Shown: positions 40,271 to 48,242, counted from the stretch's first letter. The stretch: DNA of 48,242 nt from Deltaproteobacteria bacterium (GCA_016218815.1 JACRCX010000101.1:1-48242), one strand, 5' to 3'. Notes: generated from the letters alone by a model not told the origin. A program made the numbers and translations.

Positions 40271-42451
40271 ATGGCTCCGCGATCCTCGCACGGCATCGAC
40301 GTGGCGCTCGTCGGACGCGAACGGCCCGGCGACGAGAACCTCGCGCTGCGCTACCTCGCCGCGGCGCTGGACGAGGCAGGACACCGGGCCCACCTCGTGC
40401 CGCTCTGCGGTCCCGACGACCTGGCCGCGGCCGGCGACGCCGTCCGCAGGCTCGACACACCGCTGGTCGGACTCTCCATCTCCGACGGCAACGTCGCGCT
40501 CGATGCCCTCGCGCTGGTCCGTTGGCTGCGCCACGGGGACTACCGCGGGCACGTGACCTGCGGGGGACCCCTGGCGACCCTCGTCCGGCACGACATCCTC
40601 CTCCGCCACCCCGGCATCGATTCCGTCGTCCGCCACGACGGCGAGGTGCCGCTCGTCGGGATGGCCGACCGGCTCGCCGCGGGGCTCCCGTGCGACGACG
40701 TGGCGGGCGTGACCACGCGCCGCGGGGACGGGAAGCCGGCGCCGGTGCTCGACGCGTCCCCGCTGCACCGGCGCCCGCGCCGGGCCCACCCGATGCCCCG
40801 CATCCTGGGCGTGCCGGTCGCGCGGCTGCTGGCGTCCCGCGGCTGTCCGGCCCGCTGTCCCTATTGTGCCGCGGCGGCCGTGCGCAGGGAGGCCCTGGGC
40901 GAGGGCTTCCGGGCAGGCGTCGCGCAGGAGACCCTCGATCGCCGCGGCGTGGGCGGCCTCCGGCGCAGGAGCCCTGCCGAGGTCGCGGCCGAAGCGGGGG
41001 AGCTGTTCCATCGGCACGGCGTCCGCCTCTTCCAGCTTCTCGACGACAATCTCCTGTCGGGCGATCGTCGCGCCGGCGCCGCCTGGCTCGACGACTTGCG
41101 GCGCGAGCTGGCCCGCGAGGGTGTCGAAAACGCGGCCTGGTGCCTCCAGCTCGACCCTGCGCTCGTCGGCGACGAGACCGCCGCCGCTCTCGCCGACCTC
41201 GGAGTCGTCAAGGTGCTGCTCGGGGTCGAGTCCCTCACTTCCCGCGGACTCGCGGCCCTCGGCAGGGAGCCCGATCCGGGCACGAACCTCGCCGCCATGC
41301 GGCGGCTCCGCGAGCGCGGGATCGTGACGCTGTTCAACACGATGATCGTCCACCCCGGAGCCGTCCCGGCGGGAATCGCCGCGGAGCTGGACGCCCTCGA
41401 GACGCTCGAAGGCGTGCACTTCGACGTCCTGCCGATGGCGGTCCATCCCGGCACCCCGATGTGGCGCGACCTCTGCGAGGACGGCCGGCTCAGCGGCGGC
41501 ATGCTCGCCTGGCGCTTCGAGCCGCGCGATCCCGTCGTGGCGCGGTTCCGCTCGGCGCTCGTGCGCCTGCGGCTCGAGGCTTCGGGCAGGTACGACGCCG
41601 GTCTCTTCGCCCAGGATGTCGCCCTGAACCTCGCCATGGCGCGCCGGCTTCGGTTGCCGGCGTACGACCCGCGGCTGGAGCGCGAGCTGGCCGGAACCGT
41701 GGACCGGATCAACGGCATCCGCGTGTCGGCGTTGCGCGCGGCGCTGGAGCTGGCCGAGACCGAAACGGACGCCGCCCGCCGAGGCCGAAGGCTCGCCGCG
41801 CTCATTGTCTCCCTCCGGCGCGCCCTCGACTTGACGTGGCGCCGGATCGACCACGTCCAATCCGCGCTCGAACGCGCGGCACGGACGCCACGTCGCCGCG
41901 AAAACCTCCTGATCCGCTCCGTCCTCGCCGCGGGCTTCGTCATCTCCGCCGCCCCGCAGGTCGCGTGCTTCCAATCGCACACCTCGGGGACGGACGCGCC
42001 GGCGGAAGGCCGCGATGGCGTCGTCGACGCGCCGGACGACGATGCCGTCGCACCCGAAGAGACCGACGACCGCGTGCCTGACACGCGGGAAGACGTCGCG
42101 GACTCGGTCGACGGCGCGGACGACGGCGTCGCCGACCTGTCGGCCGACGTGGACGCCCCGCCGGACGGGACGTGCACCGCCGAAGAGACCGGACTCGACC
42201 GTGCCGCTGCCGTGACCGCGATGGAGACCTCGTCGTGTCCGCGGTGCGACTGGTCGGTTGACGGCGGTTCGGACGTGCCGTACGGAATCGTGCTCGACGC
42301 GGAAGGAAGGGTCGTCGACGTGCGTCTCGCCGACGGCAGACCCGTGCCCGAGGACGTGCGCCGGTGCTACCTCGAGGCGCTGGCGGGGGAGACCTTCCCC
42401 TGCCTGGCCGGGGACGAGATCTGGCAGGAGTGCTGGGTCATCATGTTCTGA
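40271..42451 (+). CDS. B12-binding-type radical SAM protein fused to a lipoprotein-like C-terminal domain
   Basis: 726 residues. Residues 1-180 have the Rossmann-like arrangement of the N-terminal domain in B12-binding radical SAM enzymes, but without the DxHxxG cobalamin motif. The radical SAM core begins at C192, C196 and C199 (GCPARCPYC, the CxxxCxxC cluster motif), followed by FHRHGVRLFQLLDDNLLSGD and the strand VKVLLGVESLTSRGLAALGR. Helices run to about 540. Then comes RRRENLLIRSVLAAGFVISA, a signal-peptide-like stretch, with Cys at 566, an Asp/Glu-rich linker of about 65 residues and a domain with five cysteines. Its segment GRVVDVRLADGRPVPEDVRRC and GETFPCLAG recall TonB/AgmX-type C-termini. 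The frame is open throughout, with a strong GGAGG before the ATG. It could be a membrane-tethered enzyme or an accidental fusion. Confidence 0.85.
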   Translation: MAPRSSHGIDVALVGRERPGDENLALRYLAAALDEAGHRAHLVPLCGPDDLAAAGDAVRRLDTPLVGLSISDGNVALDALALVRWLRHGDYRGHVTCGGPLATLVRHDILLRHPGIDSVVRHDGEVPLVGMADRLAAGLPCDDVAGVTTRRGDGKPAPVLDASPLHRRPRRAHPMPRILGVPVARLLASRGCPARCPYCAAAAVRREALGEGFRAGVAQETLDRRGVGGLRRRSPAEVAAEAGELFHRHGVRLFQLLDDNLLSGDRRAGAAWLDDLRRELAREGVENAAWCLQLDPALVGDETAAALADLGVVKVLLGVESLTSRGLAALGREPDPGTNLAAMRRLRERGIVTLFNTMIVHPGAVPAGIAAELDALETLEGVHFDVLPMAVHPGTPMWRDLCEDGRLSGGMLAWRFEPRDPVVARFRSALVRLRLEASGRYDAGLFAQDVALNLAMARRLRLPAYDPRLERELAGTVDRINGIRVSALRAALELAETETDAARRGRRLAALIVSLRRALDLTWRRIDHVQSALERAARTPRRRENLLIRSVLAAGFVISAAPQVACFQSHTSGTDAPAEGRDGVVDAPDDDAVAPEETDDRVPDTREDVADSVDGADDGVADLSADVDAPPDGTCTAEETGLDRAAAVTAMETSSCPRCDWSVDGGSDVPYGIVLDAEGRVVDVRLADGRPVPEDVRRCYLEALAGETFPCLAGDEIWQECWVIMF

Positions 42452-42461
42452 GCGCGCCTTC

Positions 42462-43322
42462 TCACAACAGCTCCCGCGACGCGTGCTCCGGGTCGTCCGC
42501 GTCGAAGCGCACCAGCGCCAGCTCCGGGCCGTCGTGCGCCGCGCCGAAGAGATGCGTGCGGCCGATGCGATCGCGCCAGGCGCCCGTCAGCCGCGCCGAC
42601 TCGTGCACGTGGCCGTGGAGCGACAGGAGCGGCTGGCGTGCGGCGAGGAACTTGCGGATGGCGATGCTGCCGACGTGCGGGTCGAGCGGCGCGTGATCGA
42701 CGGCCGTGCCGTCCAGCGCCGCCCGATCGAGCGCGGTGTGGTGGGGCGGGGAGTGGAAGAGGAGGATGGCGCGCGACAGGTCGTCGCCGCCGGCCAGGGC
42801 CTGCAGATCGAGCGCGATCGTTCCCCAGCGCGTTTCCGACTCCGGCACCGGCACCGAACGGATCCCTTCCTCCGGCGAGACGGCCCCGGGATCGACGAAG
42901 CGCGAGAGGTCGTAGCGCTCCCAGTCCTTCAGGGCGAAGGGCGTCGGCGGGACGCACGCGTATCCGTACACCGGGTGGTCGCCGAGCGCGTCCTTGCGGC
43001 CGTGGAGGTACGTCCACAGCCCCTCCCGCTCCAGCGCCAGCACGGCGTCCTCTTCCGTGCGCGGGTCGTCGTTGCCCAGGATGGCGAACACGCGCGGGTA
43101 GCTCGCGCCGAGCCGGCCCCGCAGGAGCCGCAGGCCGCTCGCCAGGAACCCGCCCAGGAAGTCCGAGTCCCCGTCTGCCGGAGGCACGTAGCCCAGGCCC
43201 GAAGGCAGCAGGTCGCCCCCCAGGAACACCGCCGCAGGCGCCTCCCTCCCCACCGCGTCGAACAGCTTCTCCCACCGCTCGACGCGTCCGTGAAGATCCG
43301 AAGCGAAGAAGCAAGACCCCAT
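42462..43322 (-). CDS. Calcineurin-like metallophosphoesterase
   Basis: 286 residues from ATG 43322; upstream ATGs exist in frame but add Arg-rich sequence. The metal-binding motifs are in order: SDLHG (residues 8-12), GGDLLP, LGNDD, FHSPPHHT and LHGHVHES, the D-x-H, GD, GNHD/E-like, H and GHxH set of the superfamily. The third motif has ND in place of the usual NHD. No signal peptide, so cytoplasmic. Substrate unknown; members hydrolyse phosphoesters from cyclic nucleotides to nucleotides and phosphoproteins. It is divergent from the glutamate-type dehydrogenase gene, with a shared 171-base promoter region, and its stop lies 11 bases from the radical SAM gene's stop. Confidence 0.88.
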   Translation of the reverse strand: MGSCFFASDLHGRVERWEKLFDAVGREAPAAVFLGGDLLPSGLGYVPPADGDSDFLGGFLASGLRLLRGRLGASYPRVFAILGNDDPRTEEDAVLALEREGLWTYLHGRKDALGDHPVYGYACVPPTPFALKDWERYDLSRFVDPGAVSPEEGIRSVPVPESETRWGTIALDLQALAGGDDLSRAILLFHSPPHHTALDRAALDGTAVDHAPLDPHVGSIAIRKFLAARQPLLSLHGHVHESARLTGAWRDRIGRTHLFGAAHDGPELALVRFDADDPEHASRELL

Positions 43323-43374
43323 GCGCGCCCGCTTGCCCCCATCCGCCGTCCGTCCAGAACCGCGGCCGGTCGCG

Positions 43375-43381
43375 TACGATA
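43375..43381. promoter_or_regulatory. Symmetric -10 element TACGATA read on both strands
   Basis: Plus-strand TACGAT at 43375-43380 and minus-strand TATCGT at 43381-43376 overlap by five bases. They point toward the dehydrogenase gene (43494) and the phosphoesterase gene (43322) respectively, giving leaders of roughly 107 and 47 nt. A second plus-strand promoter candidate lies at 43424. Confidence 0.4.
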
Positions 43382-43423
43382 CCCCCGTCCCCACCGACAG
43401 CCAACCACTCCTCCTCCGTTCCC

Positions 43424-43451
43424 TTGACATCGCTCGCACGGGTAGTAAGCG
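43424..43451 (+). promoter_or_regulatory. Promoter candidate TTGACA with weak -10 before the dehydrogenase gene
   Basis: A perfect TTGACA at 43424-43429 is followed after 16 bases by TAAGCG (43446-43451), or after 13 by TAGTAA (43443-43448). The -35 box is excellent, the -10 box is poor. The GAGGAG ribosome-binding site lies at 43484-43489, and ATG at 43494. Confidence 0.4.
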
Positions 43452-43493
43452 TCGAGCCCGGGATTCCAGGGGGCGGTGGAAGCGAGGAGTACG

Positions 43494-44783
43494 ATGGCAG
43501 GCAAGGCCGGTTTCAACCCCTTCGAGATGGCGCGCTCGCAGTTCGACCGCATCGCCGACATGATCGAGCTCGACGGGGGGACGCGCGAGCTGCTACGCAC
43601 TCCCGCGCGCGAGTTCGCCTTCAGCATCCCGGTGCGCATGGACGACGGCACGGTCAAGGTTTTCCGCGGCTTCCGCGTGCAGCACAACGACGCGCGCGGC
43701 CCGTGCAAGGGCGGCATCCGGTTCCATCCGCAGGAGACGGTCGATACCGTCCGGGCGCTGGCGATGTGGATGACGTGGAAGACGGCGGTGGTCGACCTGC
43801 CGCTGGGGGGCGCCAAGGGCGGCGTGATCTGCGACCCGCACAACCTCTCCGCGCGCGAACAGGAGGGGATCTGCCGCGGCTGGATGCGCCAGATGGCCAA
43901 GCTCGTCGGCCCCCTGGTCGACGTGCCGGCCCCCGACGTCATGACCAACGCCCAGCACATGCTGTGGATGCTCGACGAGTACGAGGCGATCCACGGCGCG
44001 AAGTATCCCGGCTTCATCACCGGCAAGCCGGTCGGCATGGGCGGGTCGCTCGGACGCACCGAGGCCACCGGCTACGGCCTGGTGTTCACGCTGCGCGAGG
44101 CGCTCAAGGAGCTGGGCGTGCGTGCGGAGAGCACGGTCGCGGCGATGCAGGGTTTCGGCAACGTCGCGCAGTACGCGATCGAGCTGTACACGCGGCTGGG
44201 CGGCAAGGTGGTCTGCGTCTCCTGCTGGGACCAGAAGGACCAGACGTCGTACACGTACCGCAAGCCGTCCGGCGTGCAGCTCGAGGAGCTGCGCTCCTTC
44301 GCCGACCGCTTCGGCGGCCTCGACCCGGCGAAGGCGAAGGACAAGGGCTACGAGCAGCTTCCCGGCGAGGCTTGGCTGGAGCAGGACGTCGACATCCTGA
44401 TGCCCTGCGCGCTGGAGAACCAGATCACCGGCGAGAACGTGCAGAAGATCTCGAAGCGCGTGCGGCTCATCGCCGAGGGCGCCAACGGGCCGACGACGCC
44501 GGACGCGGACAAGGAGCTGGTCGCGCGCAAGGTGTTCGTCGTCCCCGACTTCCTGGCGAACGCCGGCGGCGTGACCTGCTCCTACTTCGAGCAGGTGCAG
44601 AGCAACATGAACTACTTCTGGGAGAAGGACGAGGTCCTGGGCAAGCTCGACGTCAAGATGACCTCGGCCTTCCTCGCCGTCAGCGAGCTGGCGCGCAAGA
44701 AGAAGCTGTTCATGCGCGACGCCGCCCACGTCATCGCGATCAACCGCGTGGCGCAGGCGTGCAAGGACCGGGGCTGGGTCTGA
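43494..44783 (+). CDS. gdhA: Glutamate/leucine/phenylalanine/valine dehydrogenase family enzyme, probably glutamate dehydrogenase
   Basis: 429 residues, the usual length of hexameric glutamate dehydrogenases. The substrate-binding segment is RGPCKGGIRFHPQ with K72, the catalytic segment PLGGAKGGV with K108, then PAPDVMTN and TGKPVGMGGSLGRTEATGYG. The NAD(P)-binding fold begins VAAMQGFGNVAQYAIELY. It ends NRVAQACKDRGWV. It converts glutamate to 2-oxoglutarate and ammonia, or the reverse; amino-acid and cofactor preference cannot be told surely. It is followed after 35 bases, with a GC hairpin between, by two PEP/pyruvate-binding-domain genes on the same strand. Confidence 0.93.
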   Translation: MAGKAGFNPFEMARSQFDRIADMIELDGGTRELLRTPAREFAFSIPVRMDDGTVKVFRGFRVQHNDARGPCKGGIRFHPQETVDTVRALAMWMTWKTAVVDLPLGGAKGGVICDPHNLSAREQEGICRGWMRQMAKLVGPLVDVPAPDVMTNAQHMLWMLDEYEAIHGAKYPGFITGKPVGMGGSLGRTEATGYGLVFTLREALKELGVRAESTVAAMQGFGNVAQYAIELYTRLGGKVVCVSCWDQKDQTSYTYRKPSGVQLEELRSFADRFGGLDPAKAKDKGYEQLPGEAWLEQDVDILMPCALENQITGENVQKISKRVRLIAEGANGPTTPDADKELVARKVFVVPDFLANAGGVTCSYFEQVQSNMNYFWEKDEVLGKLDVKMTSAFLAVSELARKKKLFMRDAAHVIAINRVAQACKDRGWV

Positions 44784-44789
44784 TCCCGG

Positions 44790-44809
44790 CGCGTCCCCCC
44801 GGGGACGCG
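44790..44809 (+). terminator. GC hairpin after the dehydrogenase gene
   Basis: CGCGTCC at 44790-44796 pairs with GGACGCG at 44803-44809 around a loop of six bases. No T tract follows, so it is not a typical intrinsic terminator. It may attenuate transcription or stabilise the upstream mRNA before the next gene, which starts only 10 bases later. Confidence 0.3.
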
Positions 44810-44818
44810 GCGTGAGGC

Positions 44819-46597
44819 ATGGCAGCGGACCCTCCCCACGAGAAGGCGACCGAGGCTGCGGCGATCCCGGCCTTCGATCGGCACTTCTTCGACGGCTCGG
44901 AGAAGTTCACCCGCATCGGCGGCGGCGCCGTCGGCGGCAAGGCCGCGGGCCTGGCGCTGATCCGCGACCGCATTCTCTTCCGCCTCGACGCGGCCGAGTT
45001 CCCCGACCTGGTCGTCGCCGTCCCGACCCTGACCGTGATCGCCACCGACGTGTTCGACGCCTTCGTCGAGCGCAACGGGCTGCTCGAGCCGGCCGTCTCC
45101 GACGAGCCCGACGACCGCATCGCCCACGCCTTCCAGCGCGCCGAGCTGCCGACGGAGCTGGTCGGCGACCTGCGCGCCCTCGCCGAGAAGATCCACGTCC
45201 CGCTCGCCGTCCGCTCCTCGTCGATGCTCGAGGATGCCCTCGCCCACCCCTTCGCCGGGGTCTACGCGACGAAGATGATCCCCAACGACGCTTTCGACGC
45301 GGACACCCGCTTTCGCAAGCTGGTCGAGGCCGTCAAGTTCGTCTGGGCCTCGGCCTTCTCGCGCGACGCCAAGTCCTACCGGCGGTCCATCGGCGTCGAT
45401 GCGGCGGGCGAGCACATGGCGGTGATCGTCCAGGAGATCGTCGGCCGGCGGCGCGGCGGGCGGTTCCATCCCGATTTCGCCGGCGTCGCGCGCTCCTACA
45501 ACTACTACCCGACCGGGCACGCCGTGCCCGCGGACGGCGTCGTCAACCTCGCGCTCGGCCTGGGCAAGACGATTGTCGACGGCGGCACGAGCTGGACCTA
45601 CTCGCCCGCGCACCCCAAGGCTCCGCCGCCGTACAACTCGATCCGCGAGCTGCTCGATCACTCCCAGACCCGGTTCTGGACCGTGCGGATGGGCAACCCC
45701 CCCGCCTGGGACCCGGTCCGCGAGACGGAGTACCTCGAGGAGCCGCCGGTCGTCGAGGCCGAGTCCGACGACGCGTTCCGTTTCCTGGTCTCCACCTACG
45801 ACCCGGAGTCGGATCGCCTGGGCCCCGGCGCGAGTCGGGACGGCCCGCGGCTGGTCGACTTCGCGCCGATCCTCAAGCTGGAGGAGCTTCCGCTCAATCG
45901 GCTGCTGCGGCGCCTGCTGGCGTTGTCCGAGGAGGCCGTGGGCGGCCCGGTGGAGTTGGAGTTCGCCGCGACCCTGGATCCTCGCGAGGGGCTCCGCGCG
46001 GCGTTCGGGTTCCTCCAGGTGCGGCCGATGGCCGTGTCGGGGCAGGCGGTGGAGGTGACCGAGGGGGATCTGGAGCGCCCGGACGCGGTCGTGACCTCGT
46101 CGTCCTGCCTGGGCAACGGCATCGCAGAGGTCGAGGACGTCGTGTACCTGAAGCCCGCCGTGTTCGAGGCGGGGGCGACATCCGCGATCGCCGGCGAGCT
46201 GGAGCAGGTCAACCGTGCGCTACTGGACGCCGGTCGCCGCTACCTTCTGGTCGGCTTCGGCCGCTGGGGCAGCTCCGAGCCGTGGCTCGGGGTTCCCGTG
46301 ACCTGGGGGCAGATCGCGGGGGTCCGGGCGATGGTCGAGGCGACGCTGCCGCAGATGAGCCCGGACCTGAGCCAGGGCTCGCATTTCTTCCACAACCTGA
46401 TCGGCTGCGGTGCGTTCTACCTCTGCGTGCCGCACGGCGGCGACCGGCGCATCGATTGGGACTGGTTGGCGCGGCAACCGGTCGTGGCCGAGACGGCCCA
46501 CGTGCGGCATGTGCGGAGCGTGCGGCCGGTGCGCATCGTCGTCGACGGGCGCAACGGCCGGGCGGTGGTGCTGCGGGACGGTGGACATGGTGGTTGA
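44819..46597 (+). CDS. PEP/pyruvate-binding domain protein (PPDK N-terminal-like domain only)
   Basis: 592 residues. The nucleotide/PEP-binding entry motif GAVGGKAAGLALIRD (K41) and AVRSSSMLEDALAHPFAGVY (R132) match the ATP-grasp-like N-terminal part of pyruvate phosphate dikinase and PEP synthase. EHMAVIVQEIVGRRRGGRFH and GVARSYNYYPTG follow as in that family. The remainder (residues about 330-592) is not the usual phosphohistidine or PEP-utilising TIM barrel domain. It contains a strand-rich region ending VDGRNGRAVV. So it has no visible phosphoryl-transfer His and may be a regulatory or novel ligase-type enzyme. It is 35 bases from the dehydrogenase gene and overlaps the next gene by 11 bases. 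Confidence 0.85.
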   Translation: MAADPPHEKATEAAAIPAFDRHFFDGSEKFTRIGGGAVGGKAAGLALIRDRILFRLDAAEFPDLVVAVPTLTVIATDVFDAFVERNGLLEPAVSDEPDDRIAHAFQRAELPTELVGDLRALAEKIHVPLAVRSSSMLEDALAHPFAGVYATKMIPNDAFDADTRFRKLVEAVKFVWASAFSRDAKSYRRSIGVDAAGEHMAVIVQEIVGRRRGGRFHPDFAGVARSYNYYPTGHAVPADGVVNLALGLGKTIVDGGTSWTYSPAHPKAPPPYNSIRELLDHSQTRFWTVRMGNPPAWDPVRETEYLEEPPVVEAESDDAFRFLVSTYDPESDRLGPGASRDGPRLVDFAPILKLEELPLNRLLRRLLALSEEAVGGPVELEFAATLDPREGLRAAFGFLQVRPMAVSGQAVEVTEGDLERPDAVVTSSSCLGNGIAEVEDVVYLKPAVFEAGATSAIAGELEQVNRALLDAGRRYLLVGFGRWGSSEPWLGVPVTWGQIAGVRAMVEATLPQMSPDLSQGSHFFHNLIGCGAFYLCVPHGGDRRIDWDWLARQPVVAETAHVRHVRSVRPVRIVVDGRNGRAVVLRDGGHGG

Positions 46598-48242
46598 CGA
46601 CGAGAAGGAGATCCACGCGCTCAAGGAGCGGGCCAAGGAGCTGGCCTGCCTGTATGCAATCGAGGAGCTGCTGCGGGACCCCGAGCGTCCGCTGGACGAG
46701 GTGTTCCGCGGGGTGCTCGCCGCCATCCCGCCGGGCTGGCAGTACCCCGACGCGTGCCGGGCGAAGATCGTCTACGAGGGGCGGACATGGCAGCCGGCGG
46801 ACTTCGTGGAGACGCGGTGGGTGCAGAGCGCCCCGATCTTCGTGCAGCAGCGGCTGGTGGGCCGGATCTGCGTCCACTACGTCCGCGAGCTGCCTTCCTC
46901 GGGCGACGGTCCCTTCCTGCTGGAGGAGGTGCGGCTGGTCGGGACGATCGCGGAGCGGCTGGGGCACTACCTGCGGCAGCGGAAGCTGGAGCGGCTGATC
47001 GGCGAGCACGAGCGGGACGAGCAGCGGCAGGCCGAGCGGCGGGACGCGGAGTGGCGCGGCGGGCTGGCGCTGGTGCGCCGGACCGATCAGAACCTGTACG
47101 TCCGCCTGGCGCGCAAGATGCTCAACCACCTGTGCTGGAGCGGAGTGGCCGAGGCGCAGCGGGTCGTCGAGCGCATCGGGCAGGACGCCAACGGCGACGC
47201 CCCGGCCGACGCCGCGGACAATTTCCCGCAGCAGAAGAGGAGCCTGAGCCGCGAATTCTACCTTTCGGACGAGCCCTTCGAGCTGGCCGCGCGGCACCTG
47301 TCGGACGAGGAGATCCTGGAGCGGGTCCAGCGCTGGATGTTCGAGGACCGCTCCAAGTTCCTGGTCAAGGTGCTGGAGAGCCAGCAGTCGTCGCTGAGCG
47401 AGATCGCCGACGCGGTGCGGCGCTACCAGCAGCTCGTGCCCGCGGACGCCGCGCTGTCGCGCGCGACGCTGGAGGCGATGAAGGTCTCGCTCATCAGCCG
47501 CTTCCTGACCGACCAGCTCGACTTCATCAAGGTGGCCAAGGAGTACATCGACGTCGCCGCCTTCATGCAGCTCCTGGACCGGCTGATCTTCCCGGCCGGC
47601 AGCCACGGCAAGCTGGGCGGCAAGAGCGCCGGCCTGTTCCTGGCCACGCAGATCCTGCGCCGCGCCGCCGAAGCCCTCCCCGGCGGCCCGCCGATCAGGG
47701 TCCCGCGCTCCTGGTACGTCGCCTCCGACGGCCTCTTGTCGTTCATGGAGTACAACGACCTGGGCGACGTCATCCAGCACAAGTACAAGGAGATCGACCA
47801 GATCCGGCTCGAGTACCCGCACCTGGTCCAGCTCTACAAGCACGCCCGCTTCCCGCCGGAGATCGTCAAGGGGCTGTCGATGGCGCTGGACGATTTCGGC
47901 GAGCGCCCCCTGATCGTCCGCAGCTCCAGCCTGCTCGAGGATCGCCTGGGCACCGCGTTCTCCGGGAAGTACAAGAGCCTGTTCCTGGCCAACCAGGGCA
48001 CCAAGGAGAAGCGGCTCGAGGCGCTGATGGACGCCATCGCCGAGATCTACGCGTCCGTCTTCGGGCCGGACCCGATCGAGTACCGGCGCGAGCGTGGTCT
48101 CCTGGACTTCAAGGAGGAGATGGGCGTCCTGATCCAGGAGGTCGTGGGCTCGCGCTGCGGGCGCTTCTTCCTGCCGGCGTTCTCCGGCGTCGCGTTCAGC
48201 CACAACGAGTTCCGCTGGTCGCCGCGCATCCGGCGCGAGGAC
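46587..48242 (+). CDS. GAF-like plus PEP/pyruvate-binding domain protein (3' end outside window)
   Basis: At least 552 residues; the frame is open to the last base. The N-terminus reads KERAKELACLYAIEELLRDP, then IPPGWQYPDACRAKIVYEGR and GRICVHYVRELPSSGDGPFL, a signature of the GAF-type sensory domain in many delta-proteobacterial histidine kinases. A helical linker spans about 140-335. A PPDK-like domain starts KLGGKSAGLFLATQIL (K346) and includes IVRSSSLLEDRLGTAFSGKY. It is a paralogue of the upstream protein. Sensory input fused to a PEP/pyruvate-binding enzyme part suggests allosteric control by a small ligand or redox signal. It overlaps the upstream gene by 11 bases, so the two are co-expressed. 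Confidence 0.85.
   Translation, partial: MVVDDEKEIHALKERAKELACLYAIEELLRDPERPLDEVFRGVLAAIPPGWQYPDACRAKIVYEGRTWQPADFVETRWVQSAPIFVQQRLVGRICVHYVRELPSSGDGPFLLEEVRLVGTIAERLGHYLRQRKLERLIGEHERDEQRQAERRDAEWRGGLALVRRTDQNLYVRLARKMLNHLCWSGVAEAQRVVERIGQDANGDAPADAADNFPQQKRSLSREFYLSDEPFELAARHLSDEEILERVQRWMFEDRSKFLVKVLESQQSSLSEIADAVRRYQQLVPADAALSRATLEAMKVSLISRFLTDQLDFIKVAKEYIDVAAFMQLLDRLIFPAGSHGKLGGKSAGLFLATQILRRAAEALPGGPPIRVPRSWYVASDGLLSFMEYNDLGDVIQHKYKEIDQIRLEYPHLVQLYKHARFPPEIVKGLSMALDDFGERPLIVRSSSLLEDRLGTAFSGKYKSLFLANQGTKEKRLEALMDAIAEIYASVFGPDPIEYRRERGLLDFKEEMGVLIQEVVGSRCGRFFLPAFSGVAFSHNEFRWSPRIRRED

Noticed and set aside
38603..41980. Very long minus-strand open frame of 1125 codons antisense to the lipoprotein and radical SAM genes
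   Set aside because: The product is Arg/Gly/Val-rich without domain motifs or a signal peptide, and both plus-strand genes have clear domain signatures. Long antisense frames are expected at this GC content.
1..48242. tRNA, rRNA, CRISPR arrays, insertion sequences and phage genes
   Set aside because: Read on both strands for transposase or integrase motifs, cloverleaf-like ends and regularly spaced repeats; none was found.

Overview
This window is very GC-rich, almost fully coding DNA with no visible rRNA, tRNA, CRISPR array or insertion sequence. Three things point to a myxobacterium-like (Myxococcota) genome: a protein ending in a MYXO-CTERM-type sorting tail (CDS 32658-34358, minus strand), the density of large Asp/Ala/Pro-rich lipoproteins, and a truncated thrombospondin-type-3 lipoprotein. 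The species cannot be named from the sequence.

Layout. (1) Positions 120-23856 form an island dominated by lipoproteins: about 16 genes, nearly all with a signal peptide ending in a lipobox Cys followed by a low-complexity acidic linker, but with different downstream folds. These include TSP3 repeats, FG-GAP-like Asp-rich repeats, an LVIVD propeller, a PQQ-like propeller, HEAT-like helices and a Cys-rich GWGCDCP motif. Genes 2049-15022 run in one direction, and four of them are joined by 4-nt ATGA overlaps. (2) 23885-25293 holds a relic of one island gene, a SAM methyltransferase and an ORF without a signal peptide. (3) 25428-32261 is an operon-like block: OmpR-type regulator, sensor kinase, TolC-like channel, HlyD/MacA adaptor, ABC ATPase and MacB-type permease. 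(4) 32658-35738 holds the MYXO-CTERM protein, a small lipoprotein transcribed away from it, and a DUF1801 protein. (5) 35936-38398 is a LytS/LytTR two-component pair followed by a DUF4405-like membrane protein. (6) 38444-42451 holds another HEAT/FG-GAP-type lipoprotein and a 726-residue radical SAM protein whose C-terminal fifth looks like a lipoprotein. (7) 42462-48242 holds a metallophosphoesterase, a glutamate-type dehydrogenase and two tandem PEP/pyruvate-binding-domain proteins, the second cut by the window end.

The strongest unusual signals are: the radical SAM/lipoprotein chimera; the lipoprotein island with its duplicated gene junction and a recognisable relic of a paralogue; a recurrent TANNNT-N6-start arrangement at four genes, which predicts leaderless mRNAs; and two divergent intergenic regions where -10 hexamers overlap symmetrically on both strands. 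No function can be assigned to most of the lipoproteins from sequence alone.
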